A stretch of DNA of 37,188 nucleotides, taken from NCBI GenBank assembly GCA_902625895.1, contig CACODD010000009.1, positions 1 to 37,188 of the forward strand. Direction: 5' to 3'. The stretch is from an uncultured Alphaproteobacteria bacterium (lineage in GTDB: Bacteria > Pseudomonadota > Alphaproteobacteria > Methylaequorales > Methylaequoraceae). Below are positions 18,789 to 28,111 of this stretch, one piece after another (the stretch's first letter is position 1; each line of letters opens with the position of its first letter). The notes beneath the pieces were generated by a model, which searched no databases, had not been told where the DNA came from, and saw only the letters and a list, made by a program, of their open reading frames with translations. The position numbers and the translations under genes were made by a program.

Positions 18789-19965
18789 ATTGATTTCAGA
18801 AAATGTTATTAAATCTAAAACTCTAGAGACAATCAAAACTGATAATTCAAATAATAGGATTCTTGGAAGAGATTATTATTCTAAAATCAATCTTCCCAAA
18901 AATAATTTGTCTGCAATGGATGGAGCTATAATTTTTAAGAAAGAAAAAAGGTTAAAACTTAAAATAATTGGTGAATCGAAGGCTGGAGATAAGAAAGCGA
19001 AGAATTTTAAAATTGGAGAATGTAATTTGGTTTATACAGGTGCTCCAGTATTTGGAAACGACAAACAAGTCATTCCAAGAGAAAACTTTGAAATAAAACA
19101 AAATTATTTGATTATTAATTCACTTTCAAATGAATCATTTATTAGAAAAATGTCTTCAGACTTAGTTAAAAATAAGAAATATCTTTTCTGCAACGAAGTT
19201 ATAAATATCAGATCAATAGCTTTAGCTAAATCCATGAGGTTAGATAGTTTAAAAGTTATAAAAAGACCTAAAGTTTTAGTAATTTGTACTGGCGATGAAT
19301 TAATTAATGAAAAAAATAAACTAAGCCTTGTTGTCTCAACTAACAATATTTTTATTAAATATTTTGTTGAATTATTTGGAGGAGAAATTGTTAACATCCA
19401 CTTCTCAAAAGATAATCAAAGAGAATTTAAAAAAAAATTTAAATCATCTAAAAATTTTGATTTATTAATTACTAGTGGTGGCATATCAAGAGGAAAGTAC
19501 GATATAGTCAAAGAATCACTAAGAGAATTTGGGTTAGAGATTTTATTTGACAGGGTAGCAATTAAACCGGGTAAGCCAACAACATTTGGTAAATTAGGAA
19601 AAAACAAGTTTTTTTTAGGATTACCTGGGAATCCAGTTTCATGTTATATGTCTTTAATAAATTTTCTTCCAATATACATAAACTCTTTTTATGGAAAAAA
19701 AGTTGTAAATTTAAAATCTATTGAATTTCAATCAAAATCTTTTATTAAAAAAAATGAAAATTTAACTTTATTTCAGAGAGTTATTATCAGAAATAAAAAA
19801 TTTGAAATTATTAAAAATCAAGATAGTTCATTGATTAACATGTTAAAAGTATCAAATGGTATTTTGATCAGAACTCCCTTTTCTAAGTCTATTAAACCAA
19901 ACGAAAAAAAAAAAATACTGATCTTTGATGATATCGAAAATCAAAATCTCTTGACAAATTGGTAG
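18763..19965 (+). CDS. moeA: Molybdopterin molybdenumtransferase MoeA
   Basis: SAMDGAI, AGDKKAKNFKIGECNLVYTGAPV, VLVICTGDELI, LLITSGGISRGKYD, KPGKPTTFGKL, FFLGLPGNPVS. Track ORF begins at GTG 18736; ATG 18763 (MIRYTKALKLI) preceded by AGGTGA at 18749-18754 is the more likely start. Confidence 0.92.
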   Translation: MIRYTKALKLISENVIKSKTLETIKTDNSNNRILGRDYYSKINLPKNNLSAMDGAIIFKKEKRLKLKIIGESKAGDKKAKNFKIGECNLVYTGAPVFGNDKQVIPRENFEIKQNYLIINSLSNESFIRKMSSDLVKNKKYLFCNEVINIRSIALAKSMRLDSLKVIKRPKVLVICTGDELINEKNKLSLVVSTNNIFIKYFVELFGGEIVNIHFSKDNQREFKKKFKSSKNFDLLITSGGISRGKYDIVKESLREFGLEILFDRVAIKPGKPTTFGKLGKNKFFLGLPGNPVSCYMSLINFLPIYINSFYGKKVVNLKSIEFQSKSFIKKNENLTLFQRVIIRNKKFEIIKNQDSSLINMLKVSNGILIRTPFSKSIKPNEKKKILIFDDIENQNLLTNW

Positions 19966-19979
19966 AACGCATGTAGAAC
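19951..19979 (+). promoter_or_regulatory. Predicted lexA promoter: TTGACA (19951-19956), N17, TAGAAC (19974-19979)
   Basis: Perfect -35 hexamer with 17-bp spacing to a 4/6 -10 match; lexA ATG begins at 19987. Confidence 0.5.
19965..19979 (+). promoter_or_regulatory. Alphaproteobacterial LexA (SOS) box GAAC-N7-GAAC
   Basis: GAAC GCATGTA GAAC at 19965-19979, the reverse complement of the alphaproteobacterial consensus GTTC-N7-GTTC, ending 7 nt before the lexA start codon. Confidence 0.85.
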
Positions 19980-19986
19980 ATTTATT

Positions 19987-20601
19987 ATGCTAACAATCAA
20001 ACAAAAAAAACTTTTGGACTATATCAAATCATACTATCAAGATAAAGATTTATTTCCTACATTTGACGAAATGAAAGACAGTTTGAGTATCAAGTCAAAA
20101 TCCGGTATCTATAAATTACTTTCTAGTCTCGAAGACAAAGGTTACATAAGAAAAACACCGCACAAAGCTAGAGCAATAGAAATAAACGATTTTAGAAAAA
20201 GTAGCATTGATAATGATAAAACAAATTTACCTTTTTTGGGGCGGATAGCTGCAGGAAACCCAATAGAAGCAATAACTGGAAGTTTCGAACAAATATCAGT
20301 ACCAAATTATCTAATTAACAATAAAAAAGAGCATTTTACATTAGAAGTTAATGGAGATTCCATGATTGAAGAAGGTATCTTCGATGGAGATATTGTTGTA
20401 ATAAGTAAAACAAATTTAGCAGAAACAGGTGATATAGTTGTTGCGTTGATTGATGAAAATGAAGTTACATTAAAAAAATTTAGATCTTTCAAAAATTCTA
20501 TAGCTCTCGAACCTTCAAATAAAAATTTTAAGACTAGAATTTTTGGAAAAGATAGAGTAAGAATACAGGGAAAATTAGTAGGTCTAATTAGAAAATTCTA
20601 A
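19987..20601 (+). CDS. lexA: LexA repressor
   Basis: MLTIKQKKLLDYI...FPTFDEMKDSLSIKSKSGIYKLLSSLEDKGYIRK; AAGNP cleavage region; GDSMIEEGI and EVTLKKF catalytic Ser/Lys regions. Confidence 0.95.
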   Translation: MLTIKQKKLLDYIKSYYQDKDLFPTFDEMKDSLSIKSKSGIYKLLSSLEDKGYIRKTPHKARAIEINDFRKSSIDNDKTNLPFLGRIAAGNPIEAITGSFEQISVPNYLINNKKEHFTLEVNGDSMIEEGIFDGDIVVISKTNLAETGDIVVALIDENEVTLKKFRSFKNSIALEPSNKNFKTRIFGKDRVRIQGKLVGLIRKF

Positions 20602-20621
20602 TAAATTCTACTTAAAATTTA

Positions 20622-21977
20622 ATGACTGTTATTACCAGATTTGCCCCTTCCCCAACTGGCGCCTTGCATCTTGGAGGAGCAAGAACAGCTCTATTTAATT
20701 ACCTTTATGCGAAAAAAAACAAAGGTAAATTTAGACTGAGAATTGAGGACACTGATAAAAGAAGGAATACCGGAGAATCAATAAAAACTATAACTAAAAG
20801 TCTTGAATGGTTAGGACTTCAAATTGACGATGATATAATCTATCAGAGTAAAAATCAGAATGAACATCTTCAGATTGCTGAGTCACTATTAGCTAAAGGC
20901 TTGGCTTATAAATGCTTTCACGATAAAGAATACATACAACAATTTAGTAATTCAAAAAAAAGATTTTTTAGTGAGTGGAGAGAAAAACAAAATAATACTC
21001 CTTCAAATAAAGACTTTTGTATTCGGATTAAATCCCCCGTAAATTGTAATCAAGTAATAAAAGATAAAATACAAGGTAGTATAAAAGTAAGTGCTAATGA
21101 GATAGATGATTACATAATTATTAGAAGCGACGGAACGCCAACTTTTTTATTATCATCAGCTGTTGATGACTTCAAAATGAAAATTACAGATATAATTAGA
21201 GGTGACGATCATTTAACCAATTCCTTTAGACAAAAAATCATATTTGAATTTTTAAACTATAAACCCAATTTTGCTCATATTTCATTAATTCACAACAAAG
21301 ATAACCAAAAGATGTCCAAAAGGGATAGCTCAACTTCATTGCTTGATTATAAAATAAAAGGGTATTTACCTGAAGCTATTATAAACTATTTAGTTCGTTT
21401 AGGCTGGTCGTTCGGTGATCAAGAAATATTTTCTATTGATTTTTTGAAGAAGAACTTTGATCTTGATAGCTTAGGAAAATCACCAGCAAGGTATGATGAA
21501 AAAAAATTAAATTTTCTTAATAACTTTTATATTAAGAGGATGAAGAATAAAGAGATATTTGATTATCTTGAAGATAATGATGAACAAGTAAAAAATATTG
21601 ACTTTTTCAATCAAAAAGAGTTAATAGAGCTAATTAGTATATTTAAAGATAGATCGTCATCTTTAAATGAAATCGCTTCCAATGTTTTACAAATGACCTT
21701 TGTCAAAAAAAAATTTACAAATGATGAAAAACTTATTCTTGAAAATTTTGAAAAATACAAGTCATCAATTTGTGATAAATTTTCAAGTATTATTGAATGG
21801 AATGAGATAAATATAGAAAATAAAATAAAAGAAGTGATTAAGTATCACCAAATAGATTTTAAGTCGGTTGGACAACCACTAAGGTTACTAATTACAGGAA
21901 GTTTATTTGGCCCATCTTTATCGAAAATTATTAAAGTCTTGGGCTTACAAAAAACAATGGAAAGAATCAATCGATAA
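20622..21977 (+). CDS. gltX: Glutamyl-tRNA synthetase
   Basis: [84 protein letters not shown]. Confidence 0.95.
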   Translation: MTVITRFAPSPTGALHLGGARTALFNYLYAKKNKGKFRLRIEDTDKRRNTGESIKTITKSLEWLGLQIDDDIIYQSKNQNEHLQIAESLLAKGLAYKCFHDKEYIQQFSNSKKRFFSEWREKQNNTPSNKDFCIRIKSPVNCNQVIKDKIQGSIKVSANEIDDYIIIRSDGTPTFLLSSAVDDFKMKITDIIRGDDHLTNSFRQKIIFEFLNYKPNFAHISLIHNKDNQKMSKRDSSTSLLDYKIKGYLPEAIINYLVRLGWSFGDQEIFSIDFLKKNFDLDSLGKSPARYDEKKLNFLNNFYIKRMKNKEIFDYLEDNDEQVKNIDFFNQKELIELISIFKDRSSSLNEIASNVLQMTFVKKKFTNDEKLILENFEKYKSSICDKFSSIIEWNEINIENKIKEVIKYHQIDFKSVGQPLRLLITGSLFGPSLSKIIKVLGLQKTMERINR

Positions 21978-21987
21978 TTTTTTTATA

Positions 21988-23319
21988 ATGACAAAAAAGA
22001 CACTAACAATTAAAGACAATAGAAACGGAAAGGTTTATGAGTTTGATGTGAAAGACGGATCCTGTGGACCCGCGGTAGCTGATCTTTCATCTTTCTACGA
22101 GAAAACAGGTATGTTTGTATACGATCCTGGCTTTAAGTCTACAGCTAGTTGCGAGTCAAAAATCACATTTATTGACGGAGAAAAAGGAATTCTTTTACAT
22201 AGGGGTTATAAAATAGAAGATCTAGCTGAAAACTCAGACTATCCTGAAGTTTGCTATCTTTTACTCAATGGTGATCTTCCAAGTAAGGAAAATAAAACAA
22301 AGTTTATTAATATATTAACACATCATACAATGTTACATGAGCAAATCTTACGTTTTTACAGCGGATTTAGACGGGATTCTCATCCAATGGCAGTCATGGT
22401 AGGGATTGTAGGTGCATTATCCTCGTTTTATCCAGAAAAAAAATATGACTTCTCGACTAATAAGGGTAAATGGGTTGCTGTGAGTCGCCTTCTTGCGAAA
22501 CTTCCAACAATGGCAGCAATGGCATATAAATACTCATTAGGACAACCTTTTATTTATCCTAAAAATGAGTTATCATACAGTGAAAATTTCCTTCACATGC
22601 TTTTTTCAACACCATGTGGCGAATACAAACCCACTAAGGCGAGTGTAGATGCTCTAGACAAACTATTAATCTTGCATGCCGACCATGAGCAAAATGCATC
22701 CACATCCACTGTTAAAATTGCAGGATCCTCTGGAGCAAACCCTTTTGCTTGCGTAGCAGCAGGAGTTGCATCTTTGTGGGGGCCTGCCCATGGCGGTGCG
22801 AATGAATCGGTTATTAGTATGTTAAAAACAATTGGTAAGGAAGAACATATCGATAAGTATATTAAAAAAGCTAAAGATATTAATGATCCCTTTAGACTTA
22901 TGGGCTTTGGGCATAGAGTTTATAAAAATCATGACCCTAGAGCAACCGTATTAAGAAAATACTGTCATAATCTGTTAAACGAGGTAGATAATTTTAATGT
23001 ATCTCTATTTAAACTTGCTACCAAACTTGAACAAATTGCACTAAATGATGAATATTTCATTAAAAGAAAGCTTTATCCGAATGTTGACTTTTATTCAGGA
23101 ATTATTCTTAAAGCTTTGGGTTTGCCAGAATCTATGTTTACTGTAATTTTTGCAGTTGCAAGAACAGTTGGGTGGATTTCGCAATGGAAAGAAATGACTG
23201 AAAGCGAAAACAGAATTAGTAGACCAAGACAACTTTATAACGGAAAAGACAACAGAGAATTTGTAAAAATTGACGATAGAAAAAACATTCAAAAAATGTT
23301 CCCTTTACAAGTTGATTAA
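21988..23319 (+). CDS. gltA: Citrate synthase
   Basis: [108 protein letters not shown]. Track ORF starts at 21907 inside gltX; ATG 21988 ([15 protein letters not shown]) is the natural start. Confidence 0.96.
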   Translation: MTKKTLTIKDNRNGKVYEFDVKDGSCGPAVADLSSFYEKTGMFVYDPGFKSTASCESKITFIDGEKGILLHRGYKIEDLAENSDYPEVCYLLLNGDLPSKENKTKFINILTHHTMLHEQILRFYSGFRRDSHPMAVMVGIVGALSSFYPEKKYDFSTNKGKWVAVSRLLAKLPTMAAMAYKYSLGQPFIYPKNELSYSENFLHMLFSTPCGEYKPTKASVDALDKLLILHADHEQNASTSTVKIAGSSGANPFACVAAGVASLWGPAHGGANESVISMLKTIGKEEHIDKYIKKAKDINDPFRLMGFGHRVYKNHDPRATVLRKYCHNLLNEVDNFNVSLFKLATKLEQIALNDEYFIKRKLYPNVDFYSGIILKALGLPESMFTVIFAVARTVGWISQWKEMTESENRISRPRQLYNGKDNREFVKIDDRKNIQKMFPLQVD

Positions 23320-23321
23320 AA

Positions 23322-24410
23322 TTAAATTTTTAATTTATTAATAATCAAGGCAGACGGATTCTTGTTATTAAAAAGCATTTTTTTATGGAAATTCTCAAAA
23401 TATTTGATTTGATTTGACCTAAGATCTTTTTTCTTTATGAAATCATTCATAGTAAGAATTATATTTTGTGCATTAAACTTGTTGAATAAAAATTCAGGTA
23501 TAATTTCTTTATTATAGACAATATTTATCAAAGAAGCATATTTCACTTTTACAAATAATTTAAGTATATATTTTGTTAACCAATGTGTTTCATAAAAAAC
23601 TAATGTTGGTACTTTATACTTTATCAATTCTAAGGTTACAGAACCAGAAGCAGCTACCGCTAAATATGTCTCCCTCATTATTTGATGTTTTCTTTTATAA
23701 TCAGAAATAATTTTAATTTTTTTTGATTTTACTATTTCTTTTATATATTTAGCTTGATCGTTAAGAGTTAATATAAATATTTCATATTCGGCAAAAATCT
23801 TCTCAGACTTAACTATTATCTCTTGAAGTTTTTTCATATTGTTTTTAATCTCAATTGTTCTTGAGCCAGGGAAAAAAGATATGTATTTTTTTTTTTTTTT
23901 TGTAACTTTTTTATCAAAAAAAATTTGATGCCCTACAAAATCAGTTTGAAGTCCATATTTTCTAAAATATTTAGGTTCAAAATCAAATAAAGTAAACATT
24001 TGGTCGTACAGTTCAGAAAAAATCTTTGCTCTATAAGATTTCCAAGCCCAGACGGTGGGAGCAACATAATGAATAAATTTAGTTTTATTTCTTAAAATTT
24101 GAAGTCTTTTAACAATTCTATAACTAAAACTTGGAGAATCAACCGTAATTAAAATATCAGGGTCAAATTCTAAAATTTTTCTTTTTATAAATTTGAAAAG
24201 TTTTAAAAATTTTAAAATTCTTATTAATACTTCAAAAATTCCAATTGCATTAAACTGATCAATTGGAACCCATGATTGAAAACCCATTACTTTCATTTGT
24301 TCTCCGCCAACACCTGAAATTACTACTTTTTTATTTTTTTTTAAATTTTTTATTAATTTTGAACCTAAAAAATCACCTGAGGGTTCAGTAGCCAAAATTA
24401 CAATTCTCAC
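23322..24410 (-). CDS. lpxB: Lipid-A-disaccharide synthase
   Basis: ATEPSGDFLGSKLI, GVGGEQMKVMGF, HYVAPTVWAWKSYRAK, FVGHQIF, FFPGSRTIEI, LAVAASGSVTLEL, PTLVFYETHWLT. Confidence 0.94.
   Translation of the reverse strand: MRIVILATEPSGDFLGSKLIKNLKKNKKVVISGVGGEQMKVMGFQSWVPIDQFNAIGIFEVLIRILKFLKLFKFIKRKILEFDPDILITVDSPSFSYRIVKRLQILRNKTKFIHYVAPTVWAWKSYRAKIFSELYDQMFTLFDFEPKYFRKYGLQTDFVGHQIFFDKKVTKKKKKYISFFPGSRTIEIKNNMKKLQEIIVKSEKIFAEYEIFILTLNDQAKYIKEIVKSKKIKIISDYKRKHQIMRETYLAVAASGSVTLELIKYKVPTLVFYETHWLTKYILKLFVKVKYASLINIVYNKEIIPEFLFNKFNAQNIILTMNDFIKKKDLRSNQIKYFENFHKKMLFNNKNPSALIINKLKI
23886..23901. repeat. 16-nt homopolymer (T16 on +, A16 in lpxB coding sense)
   Basis: Direct count; encodes VT-KKKKK-YIS in lpxB. 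Confidence 0.95.
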
Positions 24411-24413
24411 AAG

Positions 24414-25226
24414 TTAAACTCCATATAAAAAAATATTATTTTGTGTACAATATTTCAGAATTTCTTTTTTATTAACAAATAAAGTTTTATTTGCTGAATA
24501 AGCAATACCGCAAATACCAAATTTGTTGCAATTCTTAAGTGTTTTAACTCCAATTGTTGGTAAATCTGCCTTTAAATTTTGTTTCACTTTAGCAAGTTTA
24601 ACTAAAATTGATTTTTCATTATTATTTAAATAATTATATGAATCCTTTATGAGTTTATCTGTTCCTTGAGCTGCTTCAATACCAATAATATTTCCTGACT
24701 GAATAACAAGTGATTGTCCAATATCAAATTTCGATATACAGTCAAGAATCTTCTTTCCTTTCTTAATATCATCCATCATTCTTTTTGATAAATTAATTTT
24801 GGTAATATTTCCTGAGCTTAGGAAATTTTCAGGAATTATTTTTCGAAGATCTAAAACATTGAATCCAATATTATTTAAATATTTCACACAAAAATTTAGA
24901 AGGTTATTATCACCACCTTTTAACAAAATCTCTATAAATTTTGGGATAATCTTAGCAGAGTTAAAATCTGGTTTTACATCGCTTATACTTGGTCTTTTTA
25001 ATTTACCAACTAATGCAACATGATTGAAACCCAAATCCTTAAGTTTCAATAACTCTGAAATTATTTTACCGAAATTTATTAATTTATGATTTTTTGTTAA
25101 AATCATTTTAGAAACTGGATTTTTCTCAAATATCAAACAAAAAAATGTAACTTTGTTCTTGATTAATTTTCTAATAACTTCTATTGGAAGATCCCCTCCT
25201 CCAGTTAACAATACAATTTTTTTCAT
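24414..25226 (-). CDS. lpxI: UDP-2,3-diacylglucosamine pyrophosphatase LpxI
   Basis: LTGGGDLPIEVIRKL, NHVALVGKLKRPSISDVKPD, GGDNNLL, FDIGQSLVIQSGNIIGIEAAQGTDKLI, LVKLAKVKQNLKADLPTIGVKTL; located between lpxB and lpxA. Confidence 0.92.
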   Translation of the reverse strand: MKKIVLLTGGGDLPIEVIRKLIKNKVTFFCLIFEKNPVSKMILTKNHKLINFGKIISELLKLKDLGFNHVALVGKLKRPSISDVKPDFNSAKIIPKFIEILLKGGDNNLLNFCVKYLNNIGFNVLDLRKIIPENFLSSGNITKINLSKRMMDDIKKGKKILDCISKFDIGQSLVIQSGNIIGIEAAQGTDKLIKDSYNYLNNNEKSILVKLAKVKQNLKADLPTIGVKTLKNCNKFGICGIAYSANKTLFVNKKEILKYCTQNNIFLYGV

Positions 25227-25231
25227 TTAAC

Positions 25232-26008
25232 TCATGGCATAGTAAACGAACGTTTAGATTTTGATTCAAGAAAATTTAGAATTGAATCAACAGTATAAAG
25301 ATTCAATTTTTTTTTTTTAATCTCAAAAATTCTGTCATTTAACGTTTTATTTTTGCTGAAAAAAATATATTTAAATACTTTTCTTAATTCAGTTATCTCG
25401 TTTTTATCAAAATTGTTTCTTTTTAATCCAACAAGATTTAAACCGCTAAGTTTAGCTCTGTTACCCATAACAGTCGAAAAGGGAACAACATCAGCCGTCA
25501 CACCAGACATTCCACCAATCATTGCACCTTCTCCAATCCGACTAAATTGATGAATTGCACTAAGAGCGCCAACAACAACATGATTCTCAATAATTACATG
25601 CCCAGCAAGTGTAGAATGGTTTGCAAATATGATATTATCCCCAACTATACAATCGTGAGCAATATGAGTTCCGACCATTAACAAACAATTTTTACCAATT
25701 TTCGTTATTCCTCCTCCTCCTTTTGTACCTAGATTAATAGTAACAAATTCTCTTATTTTACAATTTTCATCTATAAATATCTTTGTTTTTTCGCCTCTAT
25801 ATTTTAAATCCTGAGGAATTGATCCTATTGAAACAAAAGGAAAAATTTCAACGTTTTTTTTGATTTCTACATTTCCCTCGATAATAACATTATTATGGAT
25901 AATGCAATTATCATCTATTGACACATTAGCTCCTATAGTGCAAAAAGAACCAATTTTTACATTCTTCCCAATTTGACTATCTTTATGAATGACGGAATTA
26001 AGGGTCAT
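25232..26008 (-). CDS. lpxA: UDP-N-acetylglucosamine acyltransferase
   Basis: Hexapeptide repeats, IHKDSQIGKNVKIGSFCTIGANV, FPFVSIGSIPQDLKYRGEKT, REFVTINLGTKGGGGITKIG, HIAHDCIVGDNIIFANHSTLAGHV. Confidence 0.95.
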   Translation of the reverse strand: MTLNSVIHKDSQIGKNVKIGSFCTIGANVSIDDNCIIHNNVIIEGNVEIKKNVEIFPFVSIGSIPQDLKYRGEKTKIFIDENCKIREFVTINLGTKGGGGITKIGKNCLLMVGTHIAHDCIVGDNIIFANHSTLAGHVIIENHVVVGALSAIHQFSRIGEGAMIGGMSGVTADVVPFSTVMGNRAKLSGLNLVGLKRNNFDKNEITELRKVFKYIFFSKNKTLNDRIFEIKKKKLNLYTVDSILNFLESKSKRSFTMP

Positions 26009-26013
26009 AATTT

Positions 26014-26042
26014 TTTATAGATTAATACGGTGGATGTCACAA
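26014..26042 (-). promoter_or_regulatory. Candidate lpxA promoter: TTGTGA (26042-26037), N17, TATAAA (26019-26014)
   Basis: Minus strand reads TTGTGA-CATCCACCGTATTAATC-TATAAA-AAATT-ATG, in the 65-bp lpxA/fabZ gap. Confidence 0.35.
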
Positions 26043-26073
26043 TTAATAAATAATTACAAATTATTACAAGAAA

Positions 26074-26526
26074 TTAAATTACAGAGTTGATAATTGCTGA
26101 TACCTCTGCCTCAGCAACTAATTTTTCATTAACAAAAGAAGTACATTTAAATTTCCAAATATTTTTGACATTTTGTTTTTTTACTACTCTATGAAATAGA
26201 GTATCGCCTGGACATACGGGCTTTCTAAATTTAGCTTTATCAACAGTAAGTAAGTATACTGAAATATTTTCTTGATTTTTTTTAAGACTATGCATGACGA
26301 GAGTACCAGCAGATTGAGCCATCGATTCAATAATAAGTGCACCAGGCATAACAGACATTGATTCAAAATGACCTTGAAAAAAATTTTCGTTAAACGTCAC
26401 ATTTTTCACGCCTACCGCACTTTCTTTTGGAATTATATCTATCAGTTTATCAATGAGAAGAAATGGATATCTATGAGGTATTAATTTTTTTATTTCCTCA
26501 ATATTAAGTTCATTTTTTTTTGTCAT
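26074..26526 (-). CDS. fabZ: 3-hydroxyacyl-ACP dehydratase FabZ
   Basis: IPHRYPFLLIDKLIDI, NVTFNENFFQGHFESMSVMPGALIIESMAQSAGTL, FRKPVCPGDTL. Confidence 0.95.
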   Translation of the reverse strand: MTKKNELNIEEIKKLIPHRYPFLLIDKLIDIIPKESAVGVKNVTFNENFFQGHFESMSVMPGALIIESMAQSAGTLVMHSLKKNQENISVYLLTVDKAKFRKPVCPGDTLFHRVVKKQNVKNIWKFKCTSFVNEKLVAEAEVSAIINSVI

Positions 26527-27514
26527 TTTGTCTTAAGTTTTTTAAAATAATTGTATTCCTGTGCCAGTCAAATATTTTTTCAGACGGATAACCAGCAATT
26601 ACGTCATTGTCATCAATATTTTTCATAATTCCTGTTTTTGCAGCAATTTTTACATTGTTTCCAATTTTCAGATGACCGCTTATGCCAACTTGTCCGCCGA
26701 TCATAACATTATTTCCAATTGTTGTACTTCCAGAAATTCCAGTCATTGCAGCCACTATACATTTTTGACCTAGCTTTACATTGTGTCCTAAATGAACAAT
26801 GTTATCAATCATACAATAATCGTTTATTTCGGTGTCACCAATTGAACCTCTGTCAATAGTAGAATTAGCGCCTATCTCAACATTATTACCGATAATTACC
26901 CTACCAAGTTGAGGAATTTTTTTAAAAGAATTTTCATTCATAATGAATCCGAATCCTTCGCTACCTATTTTTACACCTTGATAAATTTTAACATTTTCTC
27001 CAATTATAGAATAATAAATTGATACATTATCACCTATTAAACAGTTTTCACCTATCTTTACTCCAGGCCCAATAATTGAATTACAACCAATTTCACAGTT
27101 ATCACCTATACTTGCAGTCTTGTGAATAAAAACATTGGATGACAACTTTACCGATTTACTTAAGCCTTTGATACATTCGTTTATATCAAAACTAAATTTA
27201 GGATAATCTGCTTCCGGATAAAATAACGTTGCAACCTTTGCCATATCAAAGTGGGGGTTCAGAGAAAAAATAATATTTTTATCATTTGTAAGTTGATTAC
27301 TATCTTTAATAATAAAAGCCCCAGCATCTGATTTATTATAGGTATCTTTATATTTATCAGAAACAAAGCAGATTTCATTTTGGTCTGCATCATCAACCGG
27401 TGCAATATCAAAGATCATTTTTTCCTTATTACCGGTATATTTTGAATTAAGAAATTCTGATATTTTGCTTAAAGTGAATGGCCCAGCATTTTTATAAAAC
27501 GTTTTATCAACCAT
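26510..27514 (-). CDS. lpxD: UDP-3-O-acylglucosamine N-acyltransferase
   Basis: Hexapeptide repeats, IYQGVKIGSEGFGFIMNENSFKKIPQLGRVIIGNNVEIGANSTIDRGSIGDTEI, HLGHNVKLGQKCIVAAMTGISGSTTIG, AGYPSEKIFDWHR. Confidence 0.95.
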   Translation of the reverse strand: MVDKTFYKNAGPFTLSKISEFLNSKYTGNKEKMIFDIAPVDDADQNEICFVSDKYKDTYNKSDAGAFIIKDSNQLTNDKNIIFSLNPHFDMAKVATLFYPEADYPKFSFDINECIKGLSKSVKLSSNVFIHKTASIGDNCEIGCNSIIGPGVKIGENCLIGDNVSIYYSIIGENVKIYQGVKIGSEGFGFIMNENSFKKIPQLGRVIIGNNVEIGANSTIDRGSIGDTEINDYCMIDNIVHLGHNVKLGQKCIVAAMTGISGSTTIGNNVMIGGQVGISGHLKIGNNVKIAAKTGIMKNIDDNDVIAGYPSEKIFDWHRNTIILKNLRQNDKKK

Positions 27515-27531
27515 TTGCTTTAATCAATATG

Positions 27532-28092
27532 TTATTTATCTAGAGAAATTTTTGGTAAAACTTTGTTTAACTCTTTTATAGCGTCATCTGTTAAATCAAT
27601 ATCTTTTCCTACAAGTATAACCTGACTTTTCGCAAGAACCAGATTTAATTGTTTCTTGTTTGCAATTATAGACAAAACGTCAACCAGTGCACCTTGAATT
27701 TTGCCAGTTGATTTTTCAAATGCAGTTTCAAATTTCTGTGCATCAGCTGCTTGTTTCCCCTTTAGTTCGTTGATTTTTTTACCTAAAACTTTTACTTTCT
27801 CAGCGTAAGCTTCTTTTGAGAGAATATTTTTTTGCTTCAGAAGTTCACTTTCTTCGTCTCTTATTATATCTTCTTGCTTAGTAAATGTATTTCTGTGCTT
27901 TCTTCTAACATCCTCAAATTGATCAACTAAACTTTGATATGCTTTAGACTGCGCAAGAATTTTTTTCATATCAACGACTCCGATACCTGAATTTGTATTT
28001 TCAACTGCTGCTTTTTTGGTTTCATTTTTTTCTTGAGCATTTAAATTCATTCCAAGAAAGATAAAATAAAGTAAAATTAAATATTTTTTCAT
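27532..28092 (-). CDS. skp: OmpH/Skp-like periplasmic chaperone
   Basis: Signal peptide MKKYLILLYFIFLGMNLNAQ, IGVVDMKKILAQSKAYQSLVDQFEDVRRKHR..., located after bamA. Track ORF starts at 28158 inside bamA; ATG 28092 with upstream GGAG is preferred. Confidence 0.85.
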   Translation of the reverse strand: MKKYLILLYFIFLGMNLNAQEKNETKKAAVENTNSGIGVVDMKKILAQSKAYQSLVDQFEDVRRKHRNTFTKQEDIIRDEESELLKQKNILSKEAYAEKVKVLGKKINELKGKQAADAQKFETAFEKSTGKIQGALVDVLSIIANKKQLNLVLAKSQVILVGKDIDLTDDAIKELNKVLPKISLDK

Positions 28093-28111
28093 ATTGCTCC
28101 TTAATTTATAT

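Noticed and set aside
21907-21987. N-terminal extension of citrate synthase in the ORF track
   Set aside because: Overlaps the gltX 3' end out of frame; ATG at 21988 matches the normal citrate synthase N-terminus.
26184-26366. 60-aa minus-strand ORF within fabZ
   Set aside because: Alternative frame of a clear FabZ; no start context or recognisable motif.
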